In this document: positions 23,501-35,035 of the stretch, one piece after another
Layout: each line of letters begins with the position of its first letter
Numbering within the stretch: position 1 is the first letter of the stretch
Source: Euphorbia lathyris
Lineage: Eukaryota > Streptophyta > Magnoliopsida > Malpighiales > Euphorbiaceae
Length of the DNA: 64,000 bases
Assembly (NCBI RefSeq): GCF_963576675.1
Contig: NC_088913.1
Coordinates: forward strand, 81,963,001-82,027,000
Reading direction: 5' to 3'
Translations under genes and position numbers: made by a program
Notes under the pieces: model-generated
Told to the model about the DNA's origin: nothing
Seen by the model: the letters and a program-made list of their open reading frames with translations, nothing else
Databases searched by the model: none

Positions 23501-26500
23501 AACACACTCTAAATCGAAGCAGAAACTTCAATTGAAGAGAAGTAGAGGTGCTGCTTCTATGGTCAGTCCATATTTTGAACATCTTAGCATAAAGAACAAC
23601 AGGCTGAAGTTGGATCGGTTGGTTTACACAATTGACATTAACGACAATGAAACAAAAGGAGATAAATTGGGGAAACAACAGAGTTAGAACAGCTGTTGAC
23701 TACGGAACAGGGAATCGATGGAGTTAAATGTGATCTGGTAAGATCTTTACAGCATTTGGATTCTCTTTCCCACCAAATGTTGCTCTCAAAATGCTTTTCT
23801 CTTGTATTTAGTTCTTTCCTAAATATTGAATTTATCAAGTTCGGGTGAAATAGAATCATCTGCTGAATGTGAAGGCAAAGAAATAGAAATTGTTACAGAG
23901 TAGAAAGTTCAAATGTGCAAGGTTACCCCAAAAAGTGAGAGGGCAATGACTTCTGCTAGGAAGTACATGCCTAAAAATCATTCTTTATGGTTACATTGTA
24001 TAATTTTCATTATACCAGACTGGTAAGCCTTTATATGAGATGTCAATGAATGAAGCCTTTCAATTTTTCCAAATTGAAATAAGATTTGGCTGTAGCTCAT
24101 CCTACATTATACTGCAGTATGTGTCGATTAATTTTTCCTTCTGTAATTTATAATTTGCTTTTGTTTTTTGGTTCGCGCGGAAATGGGGCACTTAGTTATT
24201 TTGTGGTAGCTAAAGTAAAAAAATAAATAACTTAGCTTAGGGCTTAATCTGCTTTAATTTAGAAATTAAACTAAAACCTCTTTTATTCATTCATTCTTAA
24301 AAAGTATTTGGCTTTGTTTTTTTATAAGTTAAATTTCTTGCTTATATGTTCGTACTTTGTTGTTCGCATGCTTCAGACCATTAATGTTCCTCTCTCTGAA
24401 AATATGTATTACGTATTTATGAGTGGTCTGAATCACATGCTTGTGTGGTTATTTGTTTAAGTCACCTAATGTTTTCTTTACTTGTTGATATTTCTTAAGA
24501 TATTAACTGAGGTTACTTGGTATTTAAAGGTCTATGGGTTAGTGAAAGTACATGACGCCTTTCTTCATAGGCCTAGAAACAAGCCGCTTTTGACAATAGA
24601 GTTTTGTTACCCGTAAAGGGTTTTAATCACCATATTAGTAACTTTTATCTGCTTTAGTTGGTCCATACTCCATGCTGTGTAATTTTAGGTTATTTATCCT
24701 AGTTTGCTTTATATTTTTATATAACCGTTTCTCCGTAATAGATCATGGACCATGGTAACGAGTTGGTTAACATTAATATGTTTTGCCTTTTACAGGTGGG
24801 CAATCATGTTGCTTCTATTGATCCATTTGTTATAGCTTATTACTTCTGCCAAATGTACTTTTAGATGCTTAGAACTTAAGGTGGACCATTTATGCTACTG
24901 ATTGATGTTTTATTAATCCAGTAACTTCTGCATTTTCCGGTGGTGATGGAATTTATCAGGTACTGTCATGAGATTGGTTGTGGAGCTACTGAAGATTCTA
25001 CTAATCGATAATGTGGTTTCAGGGGCCAGTTGCATCTATGGGTGTGCCAGACTATAGACCATGACGAGACTCTCTTTAGACGACAAGTCTTTATTATCAG
25101 GTTTTAATTATTTCTATTACAAAATGGCTCGCCATTTGGTTTTATAGATTCAGCAGAGTTTACATTTGGATTCTCTAGTGCATTATTTATGATTATATAT
25201 GAATGATTACTGGTTCAGTTTATGACCTTATTTAGATTTTTATGCTAAAGGATGATTAAGGTTTAGAGGTTGGATGATTGCCATATGTTTAATGTTTTGC
25301 ATAGATGGTAAAATATGTGAAAATTGTAAGTCAATTTGTTCAGTGTATTTCTTATTGTCTATCTTCTTATATTTGGGTCAAAAACCAATAATTAATGTCA
25401 GCCACTGGGAATTAGCAAGATCTCAAAAAATTTCCACTGGTTTTATTTGGATATTTATAATGCAAAGATTAGTTGAAGGGAGAGATTATTCAGCAAGTGA
25501 AAATATGATGGCAAAGGAAGATGGCAGCAAAGAAATTTGAAACCAATTACAAATGGTTAGCTTGATGTATGTAAACATTAATGTTTGCACATAAGGGATT
25601 TAATATTCATTTTAAGATTGTTAATTCATTTTGCAGTTGTAAAAGCAAAATGTAACTTTCTTTTTGTTCGGTTGCTTCTTGTGCTAGTATGTATTTCAGC
25701 AACTAAAACACACAATTTTCTATTGATCACACCAGCTTTAAATTTCTATTTGGCTTCATTTGATAACAATAATTTCTGGATGATTTTTGTGTTGGAAATA
25801 TAGTCAATCATGTAGCCTTTATTCTCAAAAGTTATTCTTTTATGGTTGTACAAGTCATAGCTTTCAACATTGTATTGTATGGTACATTTTGTCTTGCATT
25901 TTACATTTAGGATGTTGAAATACTTTCAATTAATATACATTTGACTGGAATCACAACTATTGCTTTATTTTTCTAATGTGAACAAATGAGATTCATGTAG
26001 CTTACCTGTACATGAAATTTCAGTTTTACACACTTTTAGTTACATATGAGTTCCCTTCAATCCAAATAAATTAATCAAAACTAGAAAATATTACGTATTA
26101 TTTGTTGGGATATAAATATTTGCAAAATTGTGAGGAAAATTTCCCCACAAAAAGCTACATATTATTTGTGGGGCTACTAATATCTCCCCACAGTTTTTTT
26201 TTGTGAATTTGTGGGGATATAAATATTTCCCCACAAAATAGTAGTAAGATTAGTGGGGATAACTAAGCGCCATAGAAAAAAAAACATTTTGTGACGAATT
26301 GTGAGTTCGCCACAGAAAATAATACATTTTGTGGCGAACTGTGAGTTCGCCACAGATGTGTATCTATTGTGGCGAACTAAATTTTCGCCAATCTTACCTT
26401 TAACGTCGCTCTAACAGTGACGATCATGTGGCGAAATTTTTTTCGCCAAAAAAGGGTTTTAGTGGCGAAATTTTTATGTTATGTGGGGAATGTTTTCCCC

Positions 26501-26525
26501 ACAATAAATCAGATTTCTTGTAGTG
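20582..26525. mobile_element. CACTA (En/Spm) element, non-autonomous, carrying gene fragments
   Basis: Terminal repeats are CACTACAAGAAA at 20582 and TTTCTTGTAGTG ending at 26525. A 3 bp duplication TAA flanks it. Both ends carry 250-400 bases of short subterminal repeats built on GTGGGGAAAT/ATTTCCCCAC and GTGGCGAA/TTCGCCAC, as typical of this superfamily. No TNP2-type transposase can be seen. The interior has intron-exon-like sequence and a B3-domain fragment at 23084-23687. Two copies of an ~50 bp motif (CTAAATATAGGAAGAAYRCT) occur near 21945 and 22680. Confidence 0.93.
23084..23687 (+). pseudogene. Captured B3 DNA-binding domain fragment (VRN1/REM type)
   Basis: After a splice acceptor (CCTGCAG at 23077-23083) the sequence reads IPYKFIKRFGDELTDVADF, then GRALKVGLSKAQNNIWFADG, an in-frame TAG at 23216 where the family usually has Trp, then QNFTEHHSIGNGHFLVFGY and FNVFIF. 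A one-base shift leads into DATTFETEYPCDN and a Ser/Lys-rich tail. This is the pattern of a plant B3 domain of the VRN1/REM group, which binds DNA. The retained intron indicates that genomic DNA, not cDNA, was taken up. Stop and frameshift make it non-functional. Host-gene origin is inferred from family resemblance. Confidence 0.8.
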
Positions 26526-27119
26526 TAATTTATATTTAAACTCACAATAATGTGGTTGCAGTCATATGATTGTGGGTGGGTGGGTGAGCTTACAAGGAGA
26601 AAGGGAATGGTAGAGGGGAATTGCAGGAAGAAGATATGAGATATTTTAGTAATTATAAAAGGATATGGTTTTTTTAGTAATTGTAAAGGAGTTTGTCCCA
26701 CTTTTTAAATGGGTTAATAGAAAGTCACCTATAAGATCGTAGGTATTAGTAAGACAAAATACACCAAAATGGAAAGTCACCTATAAAATCGTAAGTATTA
26801 ATAAAACAAAATGAAAATTGTATATCAAAATGTAAAATGGAACAAACGTTATACATCGAAATGGAACAAACGTTATACACCATAAATAAAATTTACCCGA
26901 TAAAGTGGGGTAAAATCGGATAGCCCCACCCTCTTCTTTACTGTCGAGCTTCTCAGATCCAGGAAAAAGTTATGACTTTGAGATATGCTTTTCTTGTTCC
27001 AATTCGAGTGATAAGAGTTGGAGTCCCAAAAAAGATTCAGAAAAGAAATCGAAAACTTGATTTAGCAGCTCTTTTCAAAAGGCGTGAATGTAAATAAAAG
27101 ACATCTCCTGAATAAGCTT

Positions 27120-27211
27120 CAGGACCTGTTTGAACTATTGATTTACGTAATTGAAAGTAACCAATCAGGACCTGTTTGAACTATTGATTTACGTAATTAG
27201 AAGTAACCAAT
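27120..27211. repeat. 46 bp tandem duplication
   Basis: CAGGACCTGTTTGAACTATT... occurs twice in direct succession (27120-27165, 27166-27211) with one or two differences. Confidence 0.85.
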
Positions 27212-27844
27212 TAGATTTACGACGAAACCTAAAAATATCGATCTTAACTTATATAAGTTAAAAATTTGGATTTATGATAATTTGTAAAATACATACGCTT
27301 GTGTCCAATTTTTTTTTTTTCCTTATCATTCAGGAAAGCTAAGAAAATCTCAGGATAACATACATTCTCTAAAATTTGTCACGATTCGTATATAAGTGGG
27401 GCAATCTCCCATCTTAGTAAATCTGAACTAAGAACTCTCAAAGAATCGGTTAATTATTGAATTTCAATAATTATTGAGTTTAATAAAAATTAACAAAGAT
27501 AAATATTAAAATTGATATAAATAAATATGAACACTGATTATTAAATAATTAGTTCAGTTTAGGTAAATAGTTCAGATAGATAACAGTAATTATCTCTCTT
27601 TATATGAGCACCAAATTCTACCAATTTAGAACTTGGACCAAGTCAGATTTTAACTGGATTAATAATCTAATGTCAATTTTAAAGAGAAAAGTTTTGAGTA
27701 CCAATTTGTACCCATATGGATTTTAGATTTTATTTTGGCTGTCAATTTTGAAGTGCAATGATTCTATAGTCTCCAAAATAAAGTACAACTTACTTTCTAA
27801 AGTATAGAAAACACTACATTAAAAACTAATCTTTATTAGAAATA

Positions 27845-27972
27845 TGAGATCACAAACATAAAATAGTTAATATGAGATCACAAACATAAAATAAAAACCG
27901 TGAACTGTCCTTAAAGAAATATTAAGACCCACTATCAACTGTCCTTAAAGAAATATTAAGACCCACTATCAA
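27845..27972. repeat. Two short tandem duplications
   Basis: TATGAGATCACAAACATAAA is repeated twice, followed by two copies of CTGTCCTTAAAGAAATATTA plus AGACCCACTATCAA. Both are almost exact, suggesting replication slippage. Confidence 0.85.
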
Positions 27973-28459
27973 TTGATATTGGGTTTCTGACTAAATTTCC
28001 TCTTACCTCTTACGATTTTCCTAAGATTAATGATAGCAATTTCACTAATTTTCCTATAAACGTTGAAAAAGTATAAGGATGAAGGATTGAAGATATTTAT
28101 AACCAAAAAAACTAGTTGTCAAAATACAAATATCTCCAGACAATACAGATGTCTCCAAACATACAGATGTCTCCAAACAAAATAAAATACAGATTTCCTT
28201 CTTATTCTTTCTAAAAAATAATATCTAAGAATCTTTGTTATTAATAATTACAACCACACAATTACAGTAAAAACTAATCTTTATTATTAGTAATCACAAC
28301 CATACAATTACAGCAGAAACTTCATGACACCTCCCTAAAAACAGCACCACCAAACTAAGCCCATCTATACATCCATTATAACCATACAACTAAAAACAAA
28401 ACAACCTTAAAGATAACTAAACCCTATTACTAGGCAGGTTAAACCACAACCCATCCATC

Positions 28460-28480
28460 CATGCATGCATGAACACGTGG
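28460..28480. promoter_or_regulatory. RY repeat and G-box/ABRE cluster downstream of the Em gene
   Basis: CATGCATGCATG at 28460-28471 contains overlapping RY elements (CATGCA), the target of ABI3/FUS3-type B3 factors. AACACGTGG at 28472-28480 is a G-box/ABRE bound by bZIP factors. They lie about 70 bp beyond the Em stop codon. The motifs are plain; their activity here is inferred. Confidence 0.5.
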
Positions 28481-28549
28481 ATCCATCGTGATTTAACAAT
28501 CATTATTGGCTAATTACTACCATCTAATTAATATTAATATAATTACTAA

Positions 28550-29257
28550 TTAACCCTTGGTCCTGAACTTTGACTCGTCGATCTGGACACCTTCCCTCTC
28601 CGCCCTTTCACCACCGGACTCATCGTTCGTGCTCAGACCTCCTTTCCTCCCCATTTCTTGATATCCCTCCGTCCCCAGCTGCTCCTTCCTCACCTGCCCT
28701 CCTCGGCTCCTCCCTAAACATATTTTTCATTAACTCATTAATACGTTTTAAATTTTAAAAAAATTATATTTTACAATTTTTCTATAGCCACGTTATGGAT
28801 CTAAAAGTGCTTTCAAACAGTAAAAAAATACAAATTTCAAATACAGATATAATAAATAACAATCTGTTAACCGAATTTTACATTTAAAATTAATTTTTTT
28901 ATTAAATGATTTTTTTTATTAAATGAAACAAAAAAAAAAGATCAAGAACTCAATATATACAAATAAAAAATACTAAGACTTACTGAACTAAAAAAAATTA
29001 AAAAATCATGGCTTTTTGCCTTCATTAATTAAACCACAATCATTCACTTTTCAAAAAATTAGTGCTCATATTTTAATAAAAACGGTTTTTTATTAAATAA
29101 TATTAAATTAAAATTAAAATTAAAAAATTCGAGTACCTTCAGCAAGGTGTTCTTGGGCTTCAAGGCTCTTGCCGCCGGTGCCGCCAGGTACGACAGTCTC
29201 ACCTTGCTTTGCCTTGGCATCAAGTTCCGCCCTTGATTGCTGTTGAGTTGCTGACAT
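28550..29257 (-). CDS. Em: Em-like LEA protein, group 1 (LEA_5), two exons, intact
   Basis: Exon 1 is 29257-29137 and exon 2 is 28713-28550, with a 423 bp intron (donor GAAG|GTACTC, acceptor TTTAG|GG) splitting the Gly codon after HLAE. The joined frame has 94 codons plus TAA, the usual size for single-repeat Em proteins. Exon 1 carries [20 protein letters not shown]; exon 2 carries the hallmark motif [20 protein letters not shown] and ends [10 protein letters not shown]. Em proteins are very hydrophilic, disordered proteins that accumulate in maturing embryos and protect cells during drying. The ATG was chosen because the family starts directly with such a short polar N-terminus; longer upstream readings are 5' UTR. 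It is flanked by ABRE and TATA motifs upstream. No defect was found. Confidence 0.95.
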
Positions 29258-29362
29258 TTTGGGTTTTCCTGATTTTGATCTACGCCCTACGATTTTAAGA
29301 CAGTGTTGATGGATTACCTGATGATGATAATGATTGAGTAGAAACGGTTGTAGACAATCAGA

Positions 29363-29420
29363 ATATATATATAGGGGGAGGAGGATGGATGTCCATAATT
29401 TTGGATTACGACACGTGGTG
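29363..29420 (-). promoter_or_regulatory. Em promoter: TATA box and ABRE/G-box
   Basis: On the minus strand a TATATATATA box lies at 29373-29364, about 110 bp before the ATG. ACACGTGG (29411-29418), a G-box/ABRE, lies about 40 bp further upstream. A second ACACGT is at 29454-29459. This arrangement fits ABA-controlled seed expression known for Em genes; timing is inferred. Confidence 0.7.
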
Positions 29421-29479
29421 GATGATGCGGCGAAATAGGAGACTACTTCATCATACACGTAATCCATGTCGTAGAAGAA

Positions 29480-30485
29480 TGACACCTGTCGTCTTGGTCT
29501 TTTGACACTGCAGTTGTTATGGTTTTATATAGGCGACACAGGTGTATAGTTATTTGTTTTATTTTTTTATATAATGAAAACTAGTTCTGTTATTGTATTC
29601 TTTTGGGGTAATTTAGTGATTTTTTTTTTCTTAAAATAAAATAAACTCTATTGTTTGATTATCAGTAGGGCTATCAATTAGATGGGAATTCTCATTTTTG
29701 TTGGAGTTTCGTTCCGTTCCGTTACGGACGGATCTGTTTAGGATCCCCATAGAATGGAAATGGTTTGTATATTGTCTTTGATAGCTGGAGATGGAACGGG
29801 GATAGTTATAAGTGTCTCATCCCCATTTCCAAATGTCCTCAATGAAGATCCTTGACTAAATATCTGAATATGGAAAAAACTAATATCTATATTATTAATT
29901 TATTTTGTACTTATTTTTATTTTATGCTTTGAATTTTTGTGTGTAATTGTTTAGTTAATTTTTGATATCTAGTAGTTCCAAAAAAGATGATTTTCTAAAA
30001 TCGAAAATGCAGTTCCATAGAAAATATGACATTGAATAACTTTAATTCTTGAAAATTTTCATTTTCAGGTCGTTAAAGATAGTTTTAATAGCATTATTAA
30101 AAGTGTGAAACCTCAGTACTTGTTTTGACAAAAAGTAAACCACAGTCCTTTATTTGAAAATTAGTGAAACCACATGAGTTTTATTTGAACTTTACTCTTA
30201 AATTTATATATAAAAAAGATTAAAACAATTACTACACCTGCATATTAAATGTCGGAAAATATGTCATGCATAAAAATTAATAAATCAATTTTTTAAAATA
30301 GATTAAATACCATTTATGAAAATACTTATTAAGTAAATTTTACCAAATAATTAATACAAAGGGAAAAAAAATTAGATACCACAAAAATAAAAATAAAAAG
30401 CTTAATCCAATTAAATACTTAAAATTTATAATTTGTGTTATTGGCCGCTCTATACTTTCCACGTATATTTTAATCTATTATGCAC
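29480..30485. other. Intergenic; includes a degenerate hAT-like remnant
   Basis: Around 29665-29860, GTAGGGCTATCAATTAGATG followed by GGGGATCC/CCCCAT motifs resembles worn non-autonomous hAT sequences of plants, but no matching end or duplication was found. The rest is AT-rich with no gene. Confidence 0.35.
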
Positions 30486-30606
30486 TTTTTTTTAATCAAA
30501 GAATAAGCTTTATTAAGATGAATCAGAAGCAAGAATAGAAACAATAAGAGGGGGTGCGCTTTGCCACTCCCTGTGGACAGACACTAAACTGACTGTTCTG
30601 GCTAGA

Positions 30607-32343
30607 CTATAAGCAGCACAGTTCGTTGAACGCTTGTACTAAAGATAGACAGTCAGACCGGACTTCTACGTTTCTATAACCATTTTCCTTCAGCCACGAT
30701 AGTGCTTCTTTAACGGCCATTGCTTCGGCAATAATCGGTTCAAAGTAACCGTCTAGAGCACCATGTTGAGCAAATATACAATCCTCGGTCTGATCTCGGA
30801 TTAGGAATCCAAACGAGCAATAGCCTTCATCTCTAAAAACTCCAGCATCCACATTGCAAGCTACTTTATCATCCGGTGGAGCTTCCCAACGGCTTGAGTG
30901 TGTACTATTTGGTGAAGTTGATGTCTATCGAAGGTCCCGTGCTATTACCCAGTCAAATATTCACGATTTGCTACAGTAACCAGTTCCTCAGCTGATAAGT
31001 GTTTTTTTTATTCCAGACTTCGCTGTTCCGATTTTTCCATATTCCCCAGATCAACCAAACCAAATCTTTCTCTACCTCTATCCCTTTATCTGTTATCATT
31101 CCTACGAGCCAGTTTATGAAATCCGCCATTGACGACATGCGATCGTCACGAAAGAAAAGACGCCAGACCTGTTGCGAGAGGGGGCAACGTAAGAAGGCGT
31201 GATCTACATCTTCAATAGCAGACTTGCATAATGCACACGGTGGTGATAAAGTGTTGTGACGAATTTGCAGATTACTCAAAATAGGTACACAACCCGACAC
31301 CAGTCTCCATAGGAATTTTTTTATTTTGGGTGCCGTTTTTAATTGCCATAGGAGATTCCAGTTTAGAAGCTCATCCTCTTGTCTGTGATACTGTTCCGAT
31401 AAACTTCGGTACCCCAACTTTACCTTATACTCACCCGTTCTATCATATCCCCAGAACCAAGAATCATCGGAATGAACATCAACTCTTGGTATGGATAGAA
31501 TTAGACGTTGGTCTCTAAAATTGAAGGCTGTCTAGATTAAATCTCGATTCCATGAATCGTCTTCCTGCATCAGGTCACTCATGAATCCAGTGGTGATTTC
31601 TACTTGCGGTGTGCTGGTTACTAATGGGTTTGACAGATCAGGAAGCCAAGGTTCCTCCTGAATCCGTGTGAGCCTTTTGTTGCCAATTTTTCGTCTTAAA
31701 ACGTTTTTCAGCATGTTCTGGCTTGATAGAATACTGCGCCATACATACGATGGGTTGTGGCCTATAATAGAGTTTAGGAAGTCTATTGATGGGAAATACC
31801 TTGCTTTTAGTAGCTGCGCAACCAGTGATTGAGGCTGTTTAATGAGGCGTCAGGCCTGTTTTACAAGCAATGCCCTGTTGAAGTCCTGCAGTCTTCTAAA
31901 ATCGATCCCACCAGCATTCTTAGGTGCACATAAGCGCTCATATTGCATCCAGTGAATTCCTGAACTGGAATTGGATTCGCCTTTCCACCAAAATCGGTTT
32001 AACATGGGCTCCATTTCCTCACAAAATTGATCTGGTAATAAAAATATGCTCATTGTATATGTTGGTATTGATTGGAGCACCGCTTTTATTAACACTTCTT
32101 TCCCGGCTCTTGAGAGAAACTTCTCCTTCCAATTGTAGATTCCGGCTCGGATTCTATCTTTGAGGAAATCAAAAGTCTTTATTTTACTTCTTCCCACTAC
32201 TGCCGGTGCCCCCAAGTAAAAACCCAACTCATGTACTTCCTGAATAGAGGGACCAGTGTTAGTACTGAAGACCAGAGCGGATTTCTCAGTATTAATACAC
32301 TGACCTGAAGCTTTCTCATATTCCTGGAGACACTGTTTAATCA
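30607..32343 (-). pseudogene. LINE B ORF2, 3' part: RT end, zf-RVT, RNase H
   Basis: Reading leftward from the CACTA insertion: IKQCLQEYEKASGQCINTEK, the RT region just after the active site, then GKEVLIKAVLQSIPTYTMS and FWWKGESN, typical of the LINE RT thumb. Then zf-RVT with FLWRLVSGCVPILSNL and CALCKSAIEDVDHAFLRC (CxxC...HxxxxC), and an RNase H-like domain with a MDAGVFRD start and VRSDCLSLVQAF. The first catalytic position and the C-terminal Asp motif are degraded or missing. Stops near 31530 and 31715 break the frame. Confidence 0.85.
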
Positions 32344-33229
32344 CACTAGTACAGAAATGGCCTATGACCACGGCTGATTTGTCACGGTTCTATTAGAAAC
32401 CGTGACAAATAATGTTATTTGCCACGGTCCTACAAGGAACCGTGGCAAATAACACCTTATTTGCCACGGTTTTGTTAGAAACCGTGGCAAATAATGTTAT
32501 TTGCCACGGTCTTACAAGGAACCGTGGCAAATAATACCGTATTTGCCACGGTTCCTACAGGGACCGTAGCAAATAAGGTGTTATTTGCCACGGTGCTTAT
32601 AGAACCGTGTCAAATAATGTTATTTGCCACGGTCCTATAAGGAACCGTGGCAAATAAATTTACCACGACTCTTATAGGGACCGTGGCAAATATATTTGCC
32701 ATGGTTTCATACAACCATAGCATAAAGTACTTTATTTGCCACGGTTGTTATTCAACCGTGACAAATAATATTATTTGTCAGGGTTCCTAACAGAACCGTA
32801 ACAAATAATATTAATTCAATAATTCATCAATATTAAATATAATCAAATATTCATTTATCTAATCTAATTAATTAATTTACCTAAGGTTTACCTAATCTAT
32901 TTAATAATTTGTAAATTTTATAACTTAATAGCATATATAAAAAGAATTTTCAAAATTTAGTTGAATATATATAATCATAATTATATTTAATAGTTTTGAT
33001 TTAATTTTTTTTATAATTTTTTATATATATAATTTTTATTATAATTCATATTTTCATACTTTTATAATTAATTTGGAAATGAGTAATGCAATTAATATAT
33101 AGAGAGACTTTTTGGGACTTAATCTGATATTTAAGGATAAATTGAAAGGTATAGAGATTTAATTGAATCAAATTTAAACATTAAGGATTTGATTGAAGAA
33201 TGGAGGGGCTAAATGGAAAATAACAAAAA

Positions 33230-33611
33230 TCTATATATAATATAAAACAGTAACGATGGAACTAAGGTGTCACTTCCTCCTTTTTTAGTGATAAAAATTT
33301 TAATACGTTAATTTTAATTTTATTATATATAAATATATAAATATTAATAAAAATACAATCTAATAATTACAATTAATGACATAAATGCGTTATATAAATT
33401 AAATATTATTATTTGATTTTCACGTTTACTTTAAATAATATTTTTATAGATAAATATAATAATAAAATAAAAACTAATATATTATATATTATATTATATT
33501 TTTTATCAGTAAAAAAGGAGGAAGTGACACCTCAGTTCCATCGTTACTGTTTTATGTTATATAGATTTATATATTAAGATGAATCCGTACATCGCACGGA
33601 CCAAAAACTAG
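33230..33611 (+). mobile_element. Short non-autonomous Helitron with an inverted copy of its own 5' end
   Basis: 382 bp, starting TCTATATATAATAT and ending with hairpin CCGTAC-ATC-GCACGG and ACCAAAAACTAG, inserted between A and T. It belongs to the family seen at 16311-17706. Bases 33490-33556 are a near-exact inverted copy of its first ~65 bases (GTGTCACTTCCTCCTTTTTT and complement), so most of the element can fold back. Confidence 0.9.
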
Positions 33612-33922
33612 TAGTATATAAATTCCTACTTTCAGATTTTAGGGTTAGCCATAAACCCATTTACCACACCGCTTCCTCTCTTCCTTTATCCCTTGAAACG
33701 CATTTGAGATAAAACAAAAAAACACAGCAGCCCCCGCTCGCTTCCTGCCATTCCGGATTCGTTGCTGCCGTTCGGTGTGCCTCCTCATCTCCTACTATTT
33801 CGCGGCTCCGTCGTCGACCTTTCGCTGCTATATCGTCCTCTATTCCGCCATCTGAGTTTGCTGTCGTCGGTCGTAGCTCCCGTAAATGGAAAATTGCTGC
33901 CGTCGGTCGGAGCTTCTATTTT

Positions 33923-33929
<7 letters not shown>

Positions 33930-33969
<40 letters not shown>

Positions 33970-33974
33970 CTCTC
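33930..33974. repeat. (CT)n microsatellite
   Basis: About 22 CT units with one CG interruption. It lies in what looks like the 5' UTR of the captured F-box/kelch gene. It yields spurious Ser-Leu or Arg-Glu ORFs. Confidence 0.9.
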
Positions 33975-34358
33975 ATTATTTCTTCATTTATGCCTTTCTT
34001 TGCTGCGTTTTTAATACATATCAATCCCTTAATTCTATTTTAAGTTCTAGTTTTGTTGATGTTGGTTTTTCATTTCTTTTCTTTGATTAGAGTTCTCATC
34101 TGGGTTAGAAAGTTGATTATATATTACTTTATTTCTAATTCATTTTGTGAATGTGTTCTTGCTTCTTGTCTTGTGTTTATTTATGGTTCTTCCTTAAAAT
34201 CAATTTTCCTGATTATAAGATATGTTAATTGGTAAGGTAGGTTAAGACATGGATGCACATATTCTGTGATGGGTCTCTCTTTTTCCTTTTTTCCAATGTA
34301 TTAATTTATCCAGTAGTTTATTATCATATTGTGATGTATTGTTTTTTTTTTTTGGCAG

Positions 34359-35035
34359 ATGATTTTCTATTTTGAAAAGTTGTGATTCATGAGAAAAAGA
34401 GATAAGGGGGTGAAAGATGAGGGCTTTGATATATAGGTATAACAATTTCAATAATAAGAAAAGGATGAATGGGGAGGATTGTGGCAATAAGTCATGGAAT
34501 ACCTATCCAAGAAAAAGGAATGATTGTGAAAATGATAGATTAGAAGGCCCTAATAGTAATAAGTGTTCATTTTGTGAAAGTGAGGGCAGAATTGGTGGCT
34601 CCTCAAGTGAAGAATCTCAAGATGCAAATTACTTGGAAGTTCCACAGCTGAGTGATGAGGTGGAGAATCAGATTTTGGCAAGGGTTACAAGATCAGAATA
34701 CTAGAAATTCCCATTGATGAATAAGCGAATTTTCGATCTTATGAAGAGTGGTGAACTCTTTAAGATTAGAAGGGAACTTGGGGTTAAAGAATCATTTTTA
34801 TTATATTTACAACCGGAGACGGTGGTTGGTGGGCGTTTGATAGACAATTCAGTTCACATAGGAAGTTTCCTGACTTGCCTGCAGATTTTACTTTCTATCT
34901 ATTAATTAGCAATTTTACTTTCATTACTGCAATAACTGATTCTAATGATCAGAGCACTAAAGAAACTGAAGTAAAGAAGTTCTTTTTTGTAGACATTAAT
35001 TTAGGGCAGCCACACAATTCAACTAATGTGTAGGG
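34359..35035 (+). pseudogene. Captured F-box/kelch gene fragment (SKIP11-like)
   Basis: An upstream segment (about 33640-34231) looks like a 5' UTR ending in a donor (TTG|GTAAGGT), and a pyrimidine-rich acceptor ends at 34358. The coding part then reads to the F-box region VPQLSDEVENQILARVTRSE, a TAG where Trp is expected, and MNKRIFDLMKSGELFKIRRE LGVKE. After a one-base shift it continues GWWAFDRQFSSHRKFPDLPA. This order matches the F-box region of plant F-box/kelch proteins of the SKIP11 group, which are substrate adaptors in SCF ubiquitin ligases. All kelch repeats are missing. Stop, shift and truncation make it a pseudogene; the SKIP11 assignment is from remembered family patterns. Confidence 0.75.

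Larger units (their letters stand above)
26529..28449. other. Intergenic, AT-rich, with short tandem duplications
   Basis: No gene recognised. A GC-richer stretch at 26910-27110 can be read in short open pieces on both strands but has no recognisable family. Short duplications are noted separately. Confidence 0.4.

Noticed and set aside
26910..27110. Possible organelle-derived insert (GC-richer, short open stretches)
   Set aside because: I could not match it to any organelle gene from memory and found no boundaries; only a database search could support it.
28570..28758. 62-codon plus-strand ORF rich in Pro and Ser
   Set aside because: Antisense to exon 2 of the Em gene.
29258..29485. Longer Em reading frame starting [10 protein letters not shown]
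   Set aside because: Upstream in-frame codons cover the TATA box and 5' UTR; Em proteins start at the short polar N-terminus MSATQQQ.
32370..32815. CRISPR-like regular repeats
   Set aside because: Units alternate in orientation, spacing is irregular and the element has CACTA ends in a plant genome; these are subterminal transposon repeats.
33762..34043. ORFs with Ser-Leu or Arg-Glu runs on both strands
   Set aside because: Translation of a CT microsatellite in a UTR-like region.
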